Source: Flavobacteriaceae bacterium NBU2973
GTDB lineage: Bacteria > Bacteroidota > Bacteroidia > Flavobacteriales > Flavobacteriaceae
Assembly (NCBI GenBank): GCA_026162565.1
Contig: JAOEIQ010000003.1
Location: 124,001-188,000, forward strand
Direction: 5' to 3'
Length of the DNA: 64,000 nucleotides
The stretch's first letter is position 1; each line of letters begins with the position of its first letter. This document shows, piece by piece, positions 1 through 9,792 of this stretch. The position numbers and the translations under genes are program-made. The notes beneath the pieces were generated by a model. It did not search any database. It was not told the origin of the DNA and was given only the letters and a program-made list of their open reading frames with translations.

Positions 1-237
1 ATCAACCACATGAATTCCGAGACCAACTAGCGTATTCATAACCAAATTTTGAATCATTTCTCCAGAAATTCTAGCGTCTCTTCCAACAACAACTTTATAA
101 TTGTCTTTTTGTCTTTGTTGTTTAATCCATGTTCCATACGCAGAGGCAAATTTTACAGCATCAATTGGTGTTAAATTATCTCCAACTTTACCTCCAATAG
201 TTCCTCTTATTCCAGATATTGATTTTATGAGTGTCAT
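1..237 (-). CDS. glmM: Phosphoglucosamine mutase / phosphomannomutase, N-terminal part (cut by window edge)
   Basis: The minus strand reads from ATG at 235-237 to the window edge without a stop (79 codons). It opens with TLIKSISGIRGTIGG, the N-terminal signature of alpha-D-phosphohexomutases, and ends with a VVVGRDARISG stretch typical of domain 1. GlmM converts glucosamine-6-phosphate to glucosamine-1-phosphate for peptidoglycan and LPS precursors. The active-site phosphoserine region lies beyond the edge, so GlmM cannot be separated from a generic phosphomannomutase. The gene diverges from the ACP phosphodiesterase gene. Confidence 0.85.
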   Translation of the reverse strand, partial: MTLIKSISGIRGTIGGKVGDNLTPIDAVKFASAYGTWIKQQRQKDNYKVVVGRDARISGEMIQNLVMNTLVGLGIHVVD

Positions 238-310
238 TTTTCATTTTTTATTTCTAACAAATATACAATTAGTACTCATTTTTTTGATACTAATTTGTAA
301 ATTCGAAAAC

Positions 311-907
311 ATGAATTTCCTTGCACATATTTATTTATCTGGAGACAATGAGCAAATTAAAATTGGTAATTTTATTGCTGATGGAATTAGAGGAAAAAAA
401 TATAAAGTGTATTCAAAAAACATACAAAAAGGAATTCTTCTACACAGAGAAATAGACACCTTTACAGATGCACATAAAACAGTTCGTTTAAGTACAAAAC
501 GATTGCACAAAAATTATGGGCATTATTCTGGAGTAATTGTAGATATTTTGTATGATCATTTTTTAGCAAAAAACTGGAAAGACTATTCAGATGAACCTCT
601 AGATAAATATGTTGAAGATTTTTACGATTCGCTTGAAACTAATTTTGAGGTTTTACCAGAACGTATTCAAAAAATGATGCCTTTTATGATTGCAGATAAT
701 TGGTTACTTAATTATCAATCGATAGATGGAATACAAAATGTATTAGAAGGAATGAACAGGCGCACTAAAAATAGATCTCAAATGAATCTAGCTGTAAATG
801 AACTACAAGAGTTTTACAATGAATTTGAAACAGAATTCACTGTTTTCTTTGAGGAATTAATTATATTTTCAAAACATAAACTAATCGAATTAAATAACGA
901 TTTATGA
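311..907 (+). CDS. acpH: Acyl carrier protein phosphodiesterase
   Basis: This 198-residue protein begins MNFLAHIYLSGDNEQIKIGN, the usual N-terminus of the AcpH family (HD-like fold), which removes the phosphopantetheine group from acyl carrier protein in the cytoplasm. The HREIDTFTDAH stretch and the following DILYDHFLAKNW segment carry the conserved His/Asp residues of the family. The frame is open further upstream to 101, but that extension lies on top of the 5' end of glmM on the other strand, so ATG at 311 is chosen. The stop overlaps the next start (ATGA at 904-907), suggesting co-transcription with the gamma-glutamyltransferase gene. Confidence 0.85.
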   Translation: MNFLAHIYLSGDNEQIKIGNFIADGIRGKKYKVYSKNIQKGILLHREIDTFTDAHKTVRLSTKRLHKNYGHYSGVIVDILYDHFLAKNWKDYSDEPLDKYVEDFYDSLETNFEVLPERIQKMMPFMIADNWLLNYQSIDGIQNVLEGMNRRTKNRSQMNLAVNELQEFYNEFETEFTVFFEELIIFSKHKLIELNNDL

Positions 908-2598
908 AAAAAATCCTAACCATCTTCACTATTCTACTACTTGTCTCATGTAAACAAGAAAAAAAATCTGATTATACTCCTGTTAGAGGTCTAATTACTG
1001 ACAAAGCAATGGTAGTTTCTGCTAGACAAGAAGCGTCTAAAATTGGAAATGATATCCTAAAAAAAGGTGGTAATGCCTTTGATGCCATGGCAGCAACAGA
1101 ACTAGCTTTAGCTGTTTCCTACCCCTATGCAGGAAATTTAGGAGGTGGAGGTTTTATGGTTTACAGAAAAAATAATGGAGACATTGGAGCTGTGGACTAT
1201 CGTGAAAAGGCACCTTTAGCAGCAACTAAAGACATGTATTTGGATGAAGAAGGAAATGTTATTCCAGGAAAAAGTACACTTGGAGCAATGGCTGTTGGAG
1301 TTCCTGGAACTGTGGCTGGAGTGTTTGCTGTTCACGAAAAATTTGGAACGCTACCAATTCAAGAAATTTTAACTCCTGTAATTGAGCTTGCAAAAAAAGG
1401 AGTATTTGTAACCGAAAAACAAGAAAAAAGAATAGCAGCTAAACAAGAAGATTTCTCTAAAGCTAATAAAGATTCAATTATTTTTATGAAGGCTTGGAAA
1501 CAAGGAGACACGATTAGATATCCAGCTCTTGCTAAAACTTTAGAGCGTATTCTTGAAAATGGTCGTGATGAATTTTATAAGGGAGAGACAGCTAAAACAT
1601 TAGCTAAATTTATTCAAGATAATGGCGGAATTGTAACAGAAGAAGATTTAGCAAAATATCAAGTAAGATGGAGAGATCCTGTAACTTTTACTTACGATGA
1701 TTTAAGAATCATATCGATGTCACCTCCTTCTAGCGGTGGAATTTGCCTTGCTCAAATTTTGAAAATGATTGAACCTTACGATTTAGATAAGTTTGGTCAT
1801 AATACTACAAAAACCATTCAAGTAATCACAGAAGCAGAACGTCGTGCGTATGCAGACCGAAGTTTTTATTTAGGTGATCCTGATTTTGTAGATATACCAA
1901 ATAAAGAGCTCATAAGTGACGATTATTTAAAAAATAGAATGTCGTCGTTTACTTTTGATAAAGCAACCTTATCATCTGATGTGTCTTATGGAAATGTGCA
2001 AGTTGTAGAAAGTAATGAAACAACTCACTACTCTATCGTAGATCAATTTGGAAATGCCATATCTACAACAACAACTATTAATGGAGCATTTGGGTCTAAA
2101 TTATATTGTAGTGAATTAGGTTTTTTCCTAAATAATGAGATGGACGATTTTAGTAGCAAACCTGGAGTGCCAAACATGTTTGGACTCATTGGAGCAGAAG
2201 CCAATAGTATTGCTCCAGAAAAACGCATGTTAAGTTCGATGACTCCAACTATAGTTGAAAAAGATGGTAAGCTTTTAATGAGTGTTGGTACTCCAGGAGG
2301 TTCAACTATAATCACCTCTGTTTTGCAAACTATTTTAAACGTTCATGAATTCGGAATGACCATGCAAGATGCAGTTAATGCGCCTCGTTTTCATCATCAG
2401 TGGTTACCTGATGTTGTCATGATGGAACCAAACTCTTTCCCAGAAGAATTGATAAAAGAGCTCACTACTAAAGGGTATACTATTAATCAGGAGAACTCTC
2501 CTGTTATTGGTAAAGTTGACGGTATTTTAGTTCTCGACGATGGTAAATTAGAAGGAGGAGCTGATCGACGTGGTGACGATACTGCAGTAGGATTTTAA
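904..2598 (+). CDS. ggt: Gamma-glutamyltransferase (lipoprotein)
   Basis: The 564-residue protein has a lipoprotein signal peptide with the lipobox LVSC (Cys16), so it is probably anchored in the periplasm. It then follows the gamma-glutamyltranspeptidase pattern: GNLGGGGFMVYR near residue 78, a PPSSGG segment near 275, and TTHYSIVD at 373-380. In this family the first Thr of that motif (here Thr373) becomes the N-terminal nucleophile after autocatalytic cleavage into large and small subunits. It hydrolyses or transfers gamma-glutamyl groups, for example from glutathione. It overlaps acpH by 4 bp. Confidence 0.93.
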   Translation: MKKILTIFTILLLVSCKQEKKSDYTPVRGLITDKAMVVSARQEASKIGNDILKKGGNAFDAMAATELALAVSYPYAGNLGGGGFMVYRKNNGDIGAVDYREKAPLAATKDMYLDEEGNVIPGKSTLGAMAVGVPGTVAGVFAVHEKFGTLPIQEILTPVIELAKKGVFVTEKQEKRIAAKQEDFSKANKDSIIFMKAWKQGDTIRYPALAKTLERILENGRDEFYKGETAKTLAKFIQDNGGIVTEEDLAKYQVRWRDPVTFTYDDLRIISMSPPSSGGICLAQILKMIEPYDLDKFGHNTTKTIQVITEAERRAYADRSFYLGDPDFVDIPNKELISDDYLKNRMSSFTFDKATLSSDVSYGNVQVVESNETTHYSIVDQFGNAISTTTTINGAFGSKLYCSELGFFLNNEMDDFSSKPGVPNMFGLIGAEANSIAPEKRMLSSMTPTIVEKDGKLLMSVGTPGGSTIITSVLQTILNVHEFGMTMQDAVNAPRFHHQWLPDVVMMEPNSFPEELIKELTTKGYTINQENSPVIGKVDGILVLDDGKLEGGADRRGDDTAVGF

Positions 2599-2609
2599 AA
2601 CTATTTTTA

Positions 2610-3512
2610 GTGAAAGAAAAATTTACAGATATTGTTGTTTTAACTGATAATCGCTATGTAAATCCACTAGAAATTAACGATTATAATAAAACAGTTTTAT
2701 TAGAAGATCAATTAGTTGTTTATGCTTTAAAAAATGAAGGTTTAAAGGTTAAACGCTTATCTTGGGATGATGCTGATTTTGATTGGTCGTTAACACATTA
2801 TATTTTATTTAGAACTACTTGGGATTATTTTGATCGCTTTACTGAATTTTCAAAGTGGCTAAATACCGTTTCTAAACAAACAAAACTTCTAAATTCAGAA
2901 GCAATAATTAGATGGAATATCGATAAACATTATTTACTCGATATTCAAAAAGCAGGCGTTCATATAGCGGAGACACAATTTATTGAAAAGGGTTCTCAAA
3001 CATCGCTTGAAGAATTACATACAAAATTCAATTGGTCTCAAACAGTTTTAAAGCCTTGTATTTCAGGAGCAGCAAGACATACTTACAAACTAAATTCTGA
3101 AAACATTCAAGATCACGAAGCCCTTTTTAAAGAGTTAATTGCACAAGAAGCATTTATGCTACAACCCTTCCAGCATAAAATAGTAACCGAAGGAGAAATA
3201 TCTATGATGGTTTTTAACGGACAATTCACACATGCTATTTTAAAGAAGGCTAAAGCAGGAGATTTTAGAGTTCAAGATGATTTTGGTGGCTCTGTACACG
3301 ATTACAAACCAACAACAGAAGAAATAGAATTTGCCGAAAATGCAGTAAAAGCGTGTTTTGAAATGCCTATTTACGCTAGAGTTGATATATTTACAGACAA
3401 TAACAATAAAATAGCGTTAGCAGAATTAGAATTAATTGAACCTGAATTATGGTTCAGACATAATCATGATGCGGCAACTATTTTAGCTAAAGCTATCAAA
3501 CAAAAGTTTTAA
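2610..3512 (+). CDS. ATP-grasp domain protein
   Basis: This is a 300-residue protein with a GTG start 11 bp after ggt. The middle and C-terminal parts look like an ATP-grasp fold: VLKPCISGAARHTY near residue 147, FMLQPFQHKIVTEGEIS near 190, and a final ALAELELIEPELWFRH with acidic metal-binding residues. The family resembles the glutathione synthetase/RimK-like ATP-grasp proteins often annotated only as hypothetical. The ligated substrate is unknown. Its position directly after gamma-glutamyltransferase hints at peptide or glutathione-like chemistry, but that is inference. Confidence 0.75.
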   Translation: MKEKFTDIVVLTDNRYVNPLEINDYNKTVLLEDQLVVYALKNEGLKVKRLSWDDADFDWSLTHYILFRTTWDYFDRFTEFSKWLNTVSKQTKLLNSEAIIRWNIDKHYLLDIQKAGVHIAETQFIEKGSQTSLEELHTKFNWSQTVLKPCISGAARHTYKLNSENIQDHEALFKELIAQEAFMLQPFQHKIVTEGEISMMVFNGQFTHAILKKAKAGDFRVQDDFGGSVHDYKPTTEEIEFAENAVKACFEMPIYARVDIFTDNNNKIALAELELIEPELWFRHNHDAATILAKAIKQKF

Positions 3513-3521
3513 CTTTATAGC

Positions 3522-4238
3522 ATGAACATAAAAAAAACATTAAAAATTATTGCTGGTGTAATTATCTTTTTCACACTACCAAGTTTGTTGTTTTTTGGTT
3601 TTTTATATTTCAAGTATAATGAAGATTTACCGATTGGCATTCCTGGTGAACAAGCAGATGCTTTAGCACATAAAATGCTCCTAGCTTTAGACCATAAAGC
3701 TTACCAAGAAACTAATTATCTGGAATGGACCTTTAAGCGTCGTCATCACTATAAATGGCAAAAAGACGAAAAAAAATGTATGGTTCAGTTTGAAGATTAT
3801 AAAGTAAATTTAGATTTAAACGATTATACTAAAAGTAAAGTTTACGTTCATAGCTTTGAGGTACAAGGTGATAAACAAAAGGAACTTCTAAAAAAAGCTA
3901 TTGATTATTTTAACAACGATTCTTTTTGGCTAGTTGCGCCTTATAAAGTTTTTGATGATGGTGTTAAACGAAGTCTAGTAAAGCAACCTGATGGAGAACA
4001 TGCACTGCTAGTTACTTACACTTCAGGAGGCTCTACTCCAGGAGATTCTTATTTATGGTTGTTAGAGGAATCTGGTAAACCTAGAGCTTATAAAATGTGG
4101 ACGTCTATACTTCCAATTCATGGACTAGAGGCTTCTTGGTCTGATTGGACAACAACAGAAAGTGGAGCACAATTACCAACACTTCACAAGCTTCTATTTT
4201 TAGGCCTTGAAATGGGAGATGTAAAAGGTACTAAATAA
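3522..4238 (+). CDS. Membrane-anchored protein of unknown function
   Basis: I do not recognise this 238-residue protein. A positively charged N-terminus is followed by one strong hydrophobic segment (about residues 10-31), so it is probably anchored in the inner membrane with the rest outside. The outside part is rich in Trp, Lys and Asp and has no motif I can name. It starts 9 bp after the ATP-grasp gene and probably belongs to the same transcript. It converges on the minus-strand gene that ends 2 bp further on. Confidence 0.7.
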   Translation: MNIKKTLKIIAGVIIFFTLPSLLFFGFLYFKYNEDLPIGIPGEQADALAHKMLLALDHKAYQETNYLEWTFKRRHHYKWQKDEKKCMVQFEDYKVNLDLNDYTKSKVYVHSFEVQGDKQKELLKKAIDYFNNDSFWLVAPYKVFDDGVKRSLVKQPDGEHALLVTYTSGGSTPGDSYLWLLEESGKPRAYKMWTSILPIHGLEASWSDWTTTESGAQLPTLHKLLFLGLEMGDVKGTK

Positions 4239-4240
4239 GC

Positions 4241-4762
4241 CTATTTCTTCTGTCCCTTAAATTGCTGATCTTTTAGTTTAAATAATATATTAAAAGATGT
4301 TAAGCTTCCATAAATTCTGGTAATATATTGTTGTAAATCTATTTTTTCTTGTTCCTCTAAATTACTCGAATTAATTTTTTGTTCCATTACTCGCAATCGA
4401 TCTCTAACCATTACTATTTTATGAAAAAATGTATCTATTGGCATGTCTTTTCCTTGTAAATTGGTATCGCCAGGTTCTAAAATAAGCTGTCCTCCTTTCC
4501 ACTTATCAGCTATTGGTACAACTTCTGAAGCATCACTCCATTTTTTTAAAATTTGAACCAAACTAGATTCTACATCATAGAAACTAACTGTATCAACATC
4601 GTCTTCACAAGTTTCAATAACTTCAAATTCAGAATCAATATCTATAGTCTCTAAGCCATCATCAATAAAAGTAACCCAATACTGTTTAGATGTTAGATTT
4701 GTTACAACACCTTTTCCATATTCAGGATGATTAATACGAGAGCCAATTCCAAGTAATTTCAT
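4241..4762 (-). CDS. Conserved hypothetical protein with Tudor-like N-terminal segment
   Basis: The 173-residue protein begins KLLGIGSRINHPEYGKGVV, which resembles the small beta-barrel (Tudor-like) segment at the C-terminus of UvrD/PcrA helicases, where a GxxVxHxxFGxGxV pattern recurs. The remainder is mostly helical, with a likely coiled coil near residues 120-150. It is transcribed away from uvrA, sharing the 150-bp divergent intergenic region. A role in nucleic-acid or RNA-polymerase contact would fit the Tudor-like part, but no function is assigned. Confidence 0.65.
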   Translation of the reverse strand: MKLLGIGSRINHPEYGKGVVTNLTSKQYWVTFIDDGLETIDIDSEFEVIETCEDDVDTVSFYDVESSLVQILKKWSDASEVVPIADKWKGGQLILEPGDTNLQGKDMPIDTFFHKIVMVRDRLRVMEQKINSSNLEEQEKIDLQQYITRIYGSLTSFNILFKLKDQQFKGQKK

Positions 4763-4888
4763 AGTATAAATTTTTGAAAGCTAAATATACAAATCAATAA
4801 TAAATAGAATTAAAAAATAGTATTAAAATGGTTCATAACTTTAACAAATGATAAAGACTACTAACTTCATTTTTAGTTGTTAAAAACG

Positions 4889-4896
4889 TAACTTTG
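4889..4896 (+). promoter_or_regulatory. Possible Bacteroidota -7 box upstream of uvrA
   Basis: TAACTTTG at 4889-4896 matches the TAnnTTTG -7 element of the primary sigma factor in Bacteroidota and lies 16 bp before the uvrA ATG. I see no clear TTG -33 element at the expected 19-20 bp spacing, so this is tentative. Confidence 0.4.
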
Positions 4897-4912
4897 CAAC
4901 TTTGCCATTTTT

Positions 4913-7744
4913 ATGACCAATTTTGAAGAAAATATAGAAGTTAAAGGTGCTCGCGTTCATAATTTAAAGAATATTGATGTGACAATTCCCAGAGAAAAGC
5001 TAGTTGTTATTACTGGTCTATCTGGAAGTGGAAAATCGTCTCTTGCCTTCGACACTATCTATGCTGAAGGACAACGTCGTTACATTGAAACATTCTCTGC
5101 TTATGCCAGACAATTTTTGGGTGGTTTAGAGCGACCAGACGTCGATAAAATTGATGGTCTCTCTCCTGTAATAGCTATAGAGCAAAAAACCACCAGTAAA
5201 TCACCTCGTTCTACTGTTGGTACCATTACAGAAATCTACGATTTTCTTCGATTATTATTTGCTAGAGCTAGTGATGCATTCAGCTATAATTCTGGAGAAA
5301 AAATGGTTAGCTATAGTGATGAGCAAATTAAAAAATTAATCATCACTACCTTCAACGGAAAACGCATTAATATCCTTGCTCCAGTTATTAGATCGCGCAA
5401 AGGGCATTATCGAGAATTGTTTGAGCAAATTGCCAAACAAGGTTTTGTAAAAGTAAGAACAGACGGAAAGATTGTTGATATAATCAAGGGTATGAAGCTG
5501 GATCGTTACAAAACACATGATATCGAAATTGTAATTGATCGCTTAAAAATTGATCAGTCTGTAGATAATGACAAACGTCTTACAGAAACCATTAACACAG
5601 CCATGTATCATGGTGAAGATGTATTAATAGTTATAGATCAAGACACACAGGAAGTTCGCTATTTTAGTCGCAATCTTATGTGTCCATCATCAGGTATTTC
5701 GTATCCTAATCCAGAACCCAATAACTTTTCATTCAACTCACCTAAAGGTGCTTGTTCCAAATGTAATGGGATTGGTACAGTCTATCAAATTAATGAAAAT
5801 AAGATTATTCCTGATGACTCTTTATCAATAAAAGCTGGAGCTTTAGCACCTCATGGACCTGAAAAATCTAGCTGGATTTTTAAACAGTTTGAAATCATTG
5901 CGCAACGTTTCAATTTTAAATTAAGTGATCCTTACAAAGACATTCCTGAAGAAGCCAAACAAATGATTCTGTATGGTGGTAACGAAAAATTTACAGTAGA
6001 AAGTAAATCGCTTGGCGTTACTAGAGATTATAAAATAGATTTTGAAGGTGTTGCAAATTTTATTGAAAACCAATATAAGACAGCAGAATCCACTTCCTTA
6101 AAACGTTGGGCTAAAGACTACATGGATAAAATTGACTGTAGTGAATGCCATGGTTCACGTCTTAAAAAAGAATCGCTTTATTTTAAAGTTAATGGCAAAA
6201 ATATAGCTGAACTAGCTAATATGGATGTTGTTGAATTAACTGAATGGTTTAAAGATTTACCAAATCACCTATCAGAAAAACAACTTAAAATATCTGAAGA
6301 AGTCGTTAAAGAAATTTCTGCAAGGCTTCAATTTTTGTTGGATGTCGGACTTAATTATCTATCATTAAACAGAAGCTCAAAATCCTTATCAGGAGGAGAA
6401 GCACAGCGTATTAGACTAGCAACCCAAATAGGATCGCAATTGGTTGGCGTGTTGTATATTTTAGATGAACCTAGTATAGGTTTACATCAACGAGATAATG
6501 AAAAACTAATCAATTCATTGGTATCGCTTCGTGATATTGGTAATTCAGTTATTGTTGTAGAGCATGATAAAGACATGATTGAACGTGCAGATCATGTTAT
6601 AGATATTGGTCCTAAAGCTGGAAAGTTTGGTGGTGAAATAATTTCAGAAAGTAACCCAAAGGAGCTTTTAAAGCATCATACGCTAACAGCCGATTACTTA
6701 AACGGTAATAAAAAAATTGAAGTTCCAAAAAAACGCCGAAAAGGAACAGGAGAACATATTACGCTTAAAGGTTGTACTGGAAATAATTTAAAAGATGTAT
6801 CTGTAAAGTTTCCTTTAGGTAAAATGATTGGTGTTACTGGTGTTTCAGGTAGTGGAAAATCCACACTAATTAACGAAACACTGTATCCAATTCTGAATGC
6901 TCATATTTATCGAGGTGTTAAAAAACCAATGCCTTACAAGAGTATTGATGGATTAAAAAACATTGATAAAGTAATCGATATTAACCAATCACCAATTGGT
7001 AGAACACCAAGAAGCAATCCAGCAACCTACACTGGAACTTTCAGTGAAATTCGCAGTCTCTTTGCTAAAGTTCCTGAAGCGATGATACGTGGTTATAAAC
7101 CTGGTCGTTTTAGTTTTAATGTAAAAGGAGGTCGTTGTGAAACCTGTCAAGGTGGCGGATTACGTGTTATTGAAATGAACTTTCTTCCTGATGTTTATGT
7201 GGAATGTGAAACTTGTCAAGGCAAACGCTTTAATAGAGAAACACTAGAAATTCGTTACAAAGGAAAATCTATTGCTGATGTTCTTGAAATGACTATTAAT
7301 GACGCTGTTTCTTTTTTTGAACATATTCCTAAAATTTATAAAAAACTAAAAACCATTGAAGATGTCGGTCTTGGATATATAACACTCGGGCAACAGAGCA
7401 CTACACTTTCTGGAGGAGAAGCGCAACGGATTAAATTAGCAACCGAATTAAGTAAACGTGATACAGGAAACACATTTTACATTTTAGATGAACCAACAAC
7501 AGGATTACATTTTGAGGATATTCGTGTGTTAATGCAAGTACTAAACAAATTAGTAGATAAAGGCAATACTGTTTTAATAATAGAACATAATCTAGATGTT
7601 ATTAAAATGGTTGATTACATAATAGATATTGGTTACGAAGGCGGAAAAGGTGGAGGAGAAATTATTGTTGAAGGTTCTCCTGAAGAGATCATAAAACATA
7701 AAAAAAGTTACACAGCTAAATTCCTTAAAAAAGAACTAAATTAG
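4913..7744 (+). CDS. uvrA: Excinuclease ABC subunit A
   Basis: This 943-residue protein has the full UvrA layout and the normal family length. It has two ABC ATPase modules: the first Walker A is GLSGSGKS at 35-42 and the second, GVSGSGKST, is near 640. ABC signatures [12 protein letters not shown] (near 494) and [12 protein letters not shown] (near 832) follow. Cys pairs of the zinc modules are present ([14 protein letters not shown] with CETCQGK). UvrA recognises bulky DNA lesions and loads UvrB in nucleotide excision repair. The gene is intact, in its own promoter context, and followed after 23 bp by a LOG-family gene. Confidence 0.97.
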   Translation: MTNFEENIEVKGARVHNLKNIDVTIPREKLVVITGLSGSGKSSLAFDTIYAEGQRRYIETFSAYARQFLGGLERPDVDKIDGLSPVIAIEQKTTSKSPRSTVGTITEIYDFLRLLFARASDAFSYNSGEKMVSYSDEQIKKLIITTFNGKRINILAPVIRSRKGHYRELFEQIAKQGFVKVRTDGKIVDIIKGMKLDRYKTHDIEIVIDRLKIDQSVDNDKRLTETINTAMYHGEDVLIVIDQDTQEVRYFSRNLMCPSSGISYPNPEPNNFSFNSPKGACSKCNGIGTVYQINENKIIPDDSLSIKAGALAPHGPEKSSWIFKQFEIIAQRFNFKLSDPYKDIPEEAKQMILYGGNEKFTVESKSLGVTRDYKIDFEGVANFIENQYKTAESTSLKRWAKDYMDKIDCSECHGSRLKKESLYFKVNGKNIAELANMDVVELTEWFKDLPNHLSEKQLKISEEVVKEISARLQFLLDVGLNYLSLNRSSKSLSGGEAQRIRLATQIGSQLVGVLYILDEPSIGLHQRDNEKLINSLVSLRDIGNSVIVVEHDKDMIERADHVIDIGPKAGKFGGEIISESNPKELLKHHTLTADYLNGNKKIEVPKKRRKGTGEHITLKGCTGNNLKDVSVKFPLGKMIGVTGVSGSGKSTLINETLYPILNAHIYRGVKKPMPYKSIDGLKNIDKVIDINQSPIGRTPRSNPATYTGTFSEIRSLFAKVPEAMIRGYKPGRFSFNVKGGRCETCQGGGLRVIEMNFLPDVYVECETCQGKRFNRETLEIRYKGKSIADVLEMTINDAVSFFEHIPKIYKKLKTIEDVGLGYITLGQQSTTLSGGEAQRIKLATELSKRDTGNTFYILDEPTTGLHFEDIRVLMQVLNKLVDKGNTVLIIEHNLDVIKMVDYIIDIGYEGGKGGGEIIVEGSPEEIIKHKKSYTAKFLKKELN

Positions 7745-7767
7745 CAAGTTTTAAAATTAGAAAGCAT

Positions 7768-8457
7768 ATGAGAAAAGAGCAAAACCATAAAGGCTGGAAT
7801 GAAATAAAAACTAATGATTCTTGGGCAATATTCAAGATCATGGGAGAATTTGTAAATGGATACGAAAAATTAAGTCAAATTGGCCCTTGTGTATCTATTT
7901 TTGGTTCAGCAAGAACAAAACCAGATCACAAATACTATAAATTAGCTGTAAAAGTTGCTGAAAAAATTGTTGAGCATGGTTATGGCGTTATAACTGGTGG
8001 AGGTCCTGGTATCATGGAAGCAGGAAACAAAGGAGCTCATATAGCAGGAGGAACATCCGTAGGCTTAAATATTGAATTACCGTTTGAGCAACACGATAAT
8101 CCCTATATAGATTCAGATAAAAGTTTAGATTTCGATTACTTTTTTGTTAGAAAGGTCATGTTTGTTAAATACTCTCAAGGGTTTGTAGTAATGCCTGGAG
8201 GTTTTGGAACACTTGATGAATTATTTGAAGCAATCACGTTAATACAAACCAATAAAATAGAGAAATTCCCAATAATACTAGTAGGAAAAGAATTTTGGGG
8301 AGGTCTCATGGATTGGGTAAAAGAAACCCTTTTAGATAAGTTTGGCAATATTAGTCCAGGTGATATGGATTTAATTCATCTTGTTGATGATGAAAATGAA
8401 GTAATTGACATATTAGATAATTTCTATAAAAAATATAATTTGAGTCCGAACTTTTAA
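7768..8457 (+). CDS. LOG-family protein (TIGR00730-type Rossmann fold)
   Basis: The 229-residue protein has the two hallmark motifs of the LOG family: GGGPGIMEAGNKGA near residue 85 and PGGFGTLDE near 141. In studied members this family acts as cytokinin riboside 5'-monophosphate phosphoribohydrolase or a related nucleotide hydrolase; older annotations call it putative lysine decarboxylase. It is cytoplasmic. It lies 23 bp after uvrA and may be read through from it. The physiological nucleotide substrate here is unknown. Confidence 0.88.
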   Translation: MRKEQNHKGWNEIKTNDSWAIFKIMGEFVNGYEKLSQIGPCVSIFGSARTKPDHKYYKLAVKVAEKIVEHGYGVITGGGPGIMEAGNKGAHIAGGTSVGLNIELPFEQHDNPYIDSDKSLDFDYFFVRKVMFVKYSQGFVVMPGGFGTLDELFEAITLIQTNKIEKFPIILVGKEFWGGLMDWVKETLLDKFGNISPGDMDLIHLVDDENEVIDILDNFYKKYNLSPNF

Positions 8458-8483
8458 CAAAAATATTAGTCTTCCCTACGACT

Positions 8484-9788
8484 ATGAAAAAGAAATTAAT
8501 TTATCTATTAGTTATAATTTTAGCTAGTAGTTCAAAAACTGTTGCTCAAGAAACTTTTAAAACTATGTTTTATAATGTTTTAAATTTTCCCTTACAAGAT
8601 GCTTCAAAGGTTGACGAGTTAGGAACTATTGTCAGTGCTTACAATCCTGACTTATTTATGATTTGTGAACTTAATAATATTCAAGGTGCCAATAGTATTT
8701 TATCAGAGCTTCAGAGTATAAACCCAAACTATGAAAGAGCCGTGTTTTTTAATAATACATCAGATGATCAAGGGTCAAATCAAAACGATTTACAAAACAT
8801 GATTTATTATGATAGCTCAAAATTTATATTAGAAAGCCAAGACATAATTACAACAACTATTAGAGATTTTAATCGATATACTTTAAAATTAAATACTACT
8901 AACCAAAGTACTAATCCAATATTTTTAGATGTTTTTGTATGCCATTTAAAATCCTCTAGTGGATCGGAAAATCAAGCAAAAAGAGAGGCTATGATTGATC
9001 TCTTCGAAGACTATCTAGACGATCCTGCAAATGGTTTTAATGACAATAGTCATGTATTGATTGGTGGAGATTTAAATGTATACACCAACTCTGAAGCAGC
9101 TTTTGTTAAGTTAACTAATTCTTCAGGTGGTTTAACTTTTGTTGATCCTGCAAATGCAATAGGTAGCTGGCATAACAACACAAATTATCTGGATGTATTT
9201 ACACAATCTACAAGAACGCAAACTGGACAAGGTGGCGCGATTGGTGGTTTTGATGATCGTTTTGATTTTATATTAACTACCGAAAGCATGGATAATGCTT
9301 CTGGCACAAATTCTGACTTATATTTTGTGGAAGATTCGTATCAAGTTTTTGGTAACAACTCAAATATAAATTGCTATAACCAAGAAATAAACTCCTCTAG
9401 TTGTGCTGAAGATGGCGATCCTAATACTGCAGATTTTGATTTGAGCATCAGAAATGCCTTATATGCTATGAGTGATCACTTACCTGTAACTTTAGAATTG
9501 CAAACATCGTCTACTTTATTATCAAATCCTGGATTTGCGATAAGTAAACCTATCTCTTTTATTAATGGTAATATTGTTTCAAATTCATTAGACATACATA
9601 TAAATCCTGCAGCAAAAACTATTACTGAATTGAATATTTACAACGTTTTAGGTCAGAATGTTTTAAACATTCCTGTTAAAAATAGGTCAAAACTAAATAT
9701 TAACATTTCAGATTTAGCAAATGGCATATTTTATGTTGCTAGTTCTACCAAAAAAATTGTGCCTTTAAAATTTGTTAAAGCAAATTAA
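8484..9788 (+). CDS. Secreted endonuclease/exonuclease/phosphatase-family protein with T9SS-type C-terminal domain
   Basis: The 434-residue protein has a signal peptide ending near SKTVAQ. An endonuclease/exonuclease/phosphatase fold follows: NPDLFMICELNN (metal-binding Glu) near 55, GGDLNVYTNS near 195, DDRFDFIL near 257 and SDHLPVTLEL near 330. The last 80 residues (ELNIYNVLGQNVL, then LANGIFYV) look like a type A C-terminal sorting domain of the type IX secretion system. An extracellular nuclease or phosphodiesterase is likely, with the substrate open. It starts 26 bp after the LOG gene. Confidence 0.85.
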   Translation: MKKKLIYLLVIILASSSKTVAQETFKTMFYNVLNFPLQDASKVDELGTIVSAYNPDLFMICELNNIQGANSILSELQSINPNYERAVFFNNTSDDQGSNQNDLQNMIYYDSSKFILESQDIITTTIRDFNRYTLKLNTTNQSTNPIFLDVFVCHLKSSSGSENQAKREAMIDLFEDYLDDPANGFNDNSHVLIGGDLNVYTNSEAAFVKLTNSSGGLTFVDPANAIGSWHNNTNYLDVFTQSTRTQTGQGGAIGGFDDRFDFILTTESMDNASGTNSDLYFVEDSYQVFGNNSNINCYNQEINSSSCAEDGDPNTADFDLSIRNALYAMSDHLPVTLELQTSSTLLSNPGFAISKPISFINGNIVSNSLDIHINPAAKTITELNIYNVLGQNVLNIPVKNRSKLNINISDLANGIFYVASSTKKIVPLKFVKAN

Positions 9789-9792
9789 GCCT

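Noticed and set aside
101-310. Upstream extension of the ACP phosphodiesterase frame
   Set aside because: It overlaps the 5' end of glmM on the other strand, and the conserved N-terminus begins at 311.
2043-2315. Minus-strand frame inside ggt
   Set aside because: Shadow frame without family features.
9772-9792. TTG start of the M1-like protein overlapping the previous gene
   Set aside because: The signal peptide begins properly at ATG 9793.
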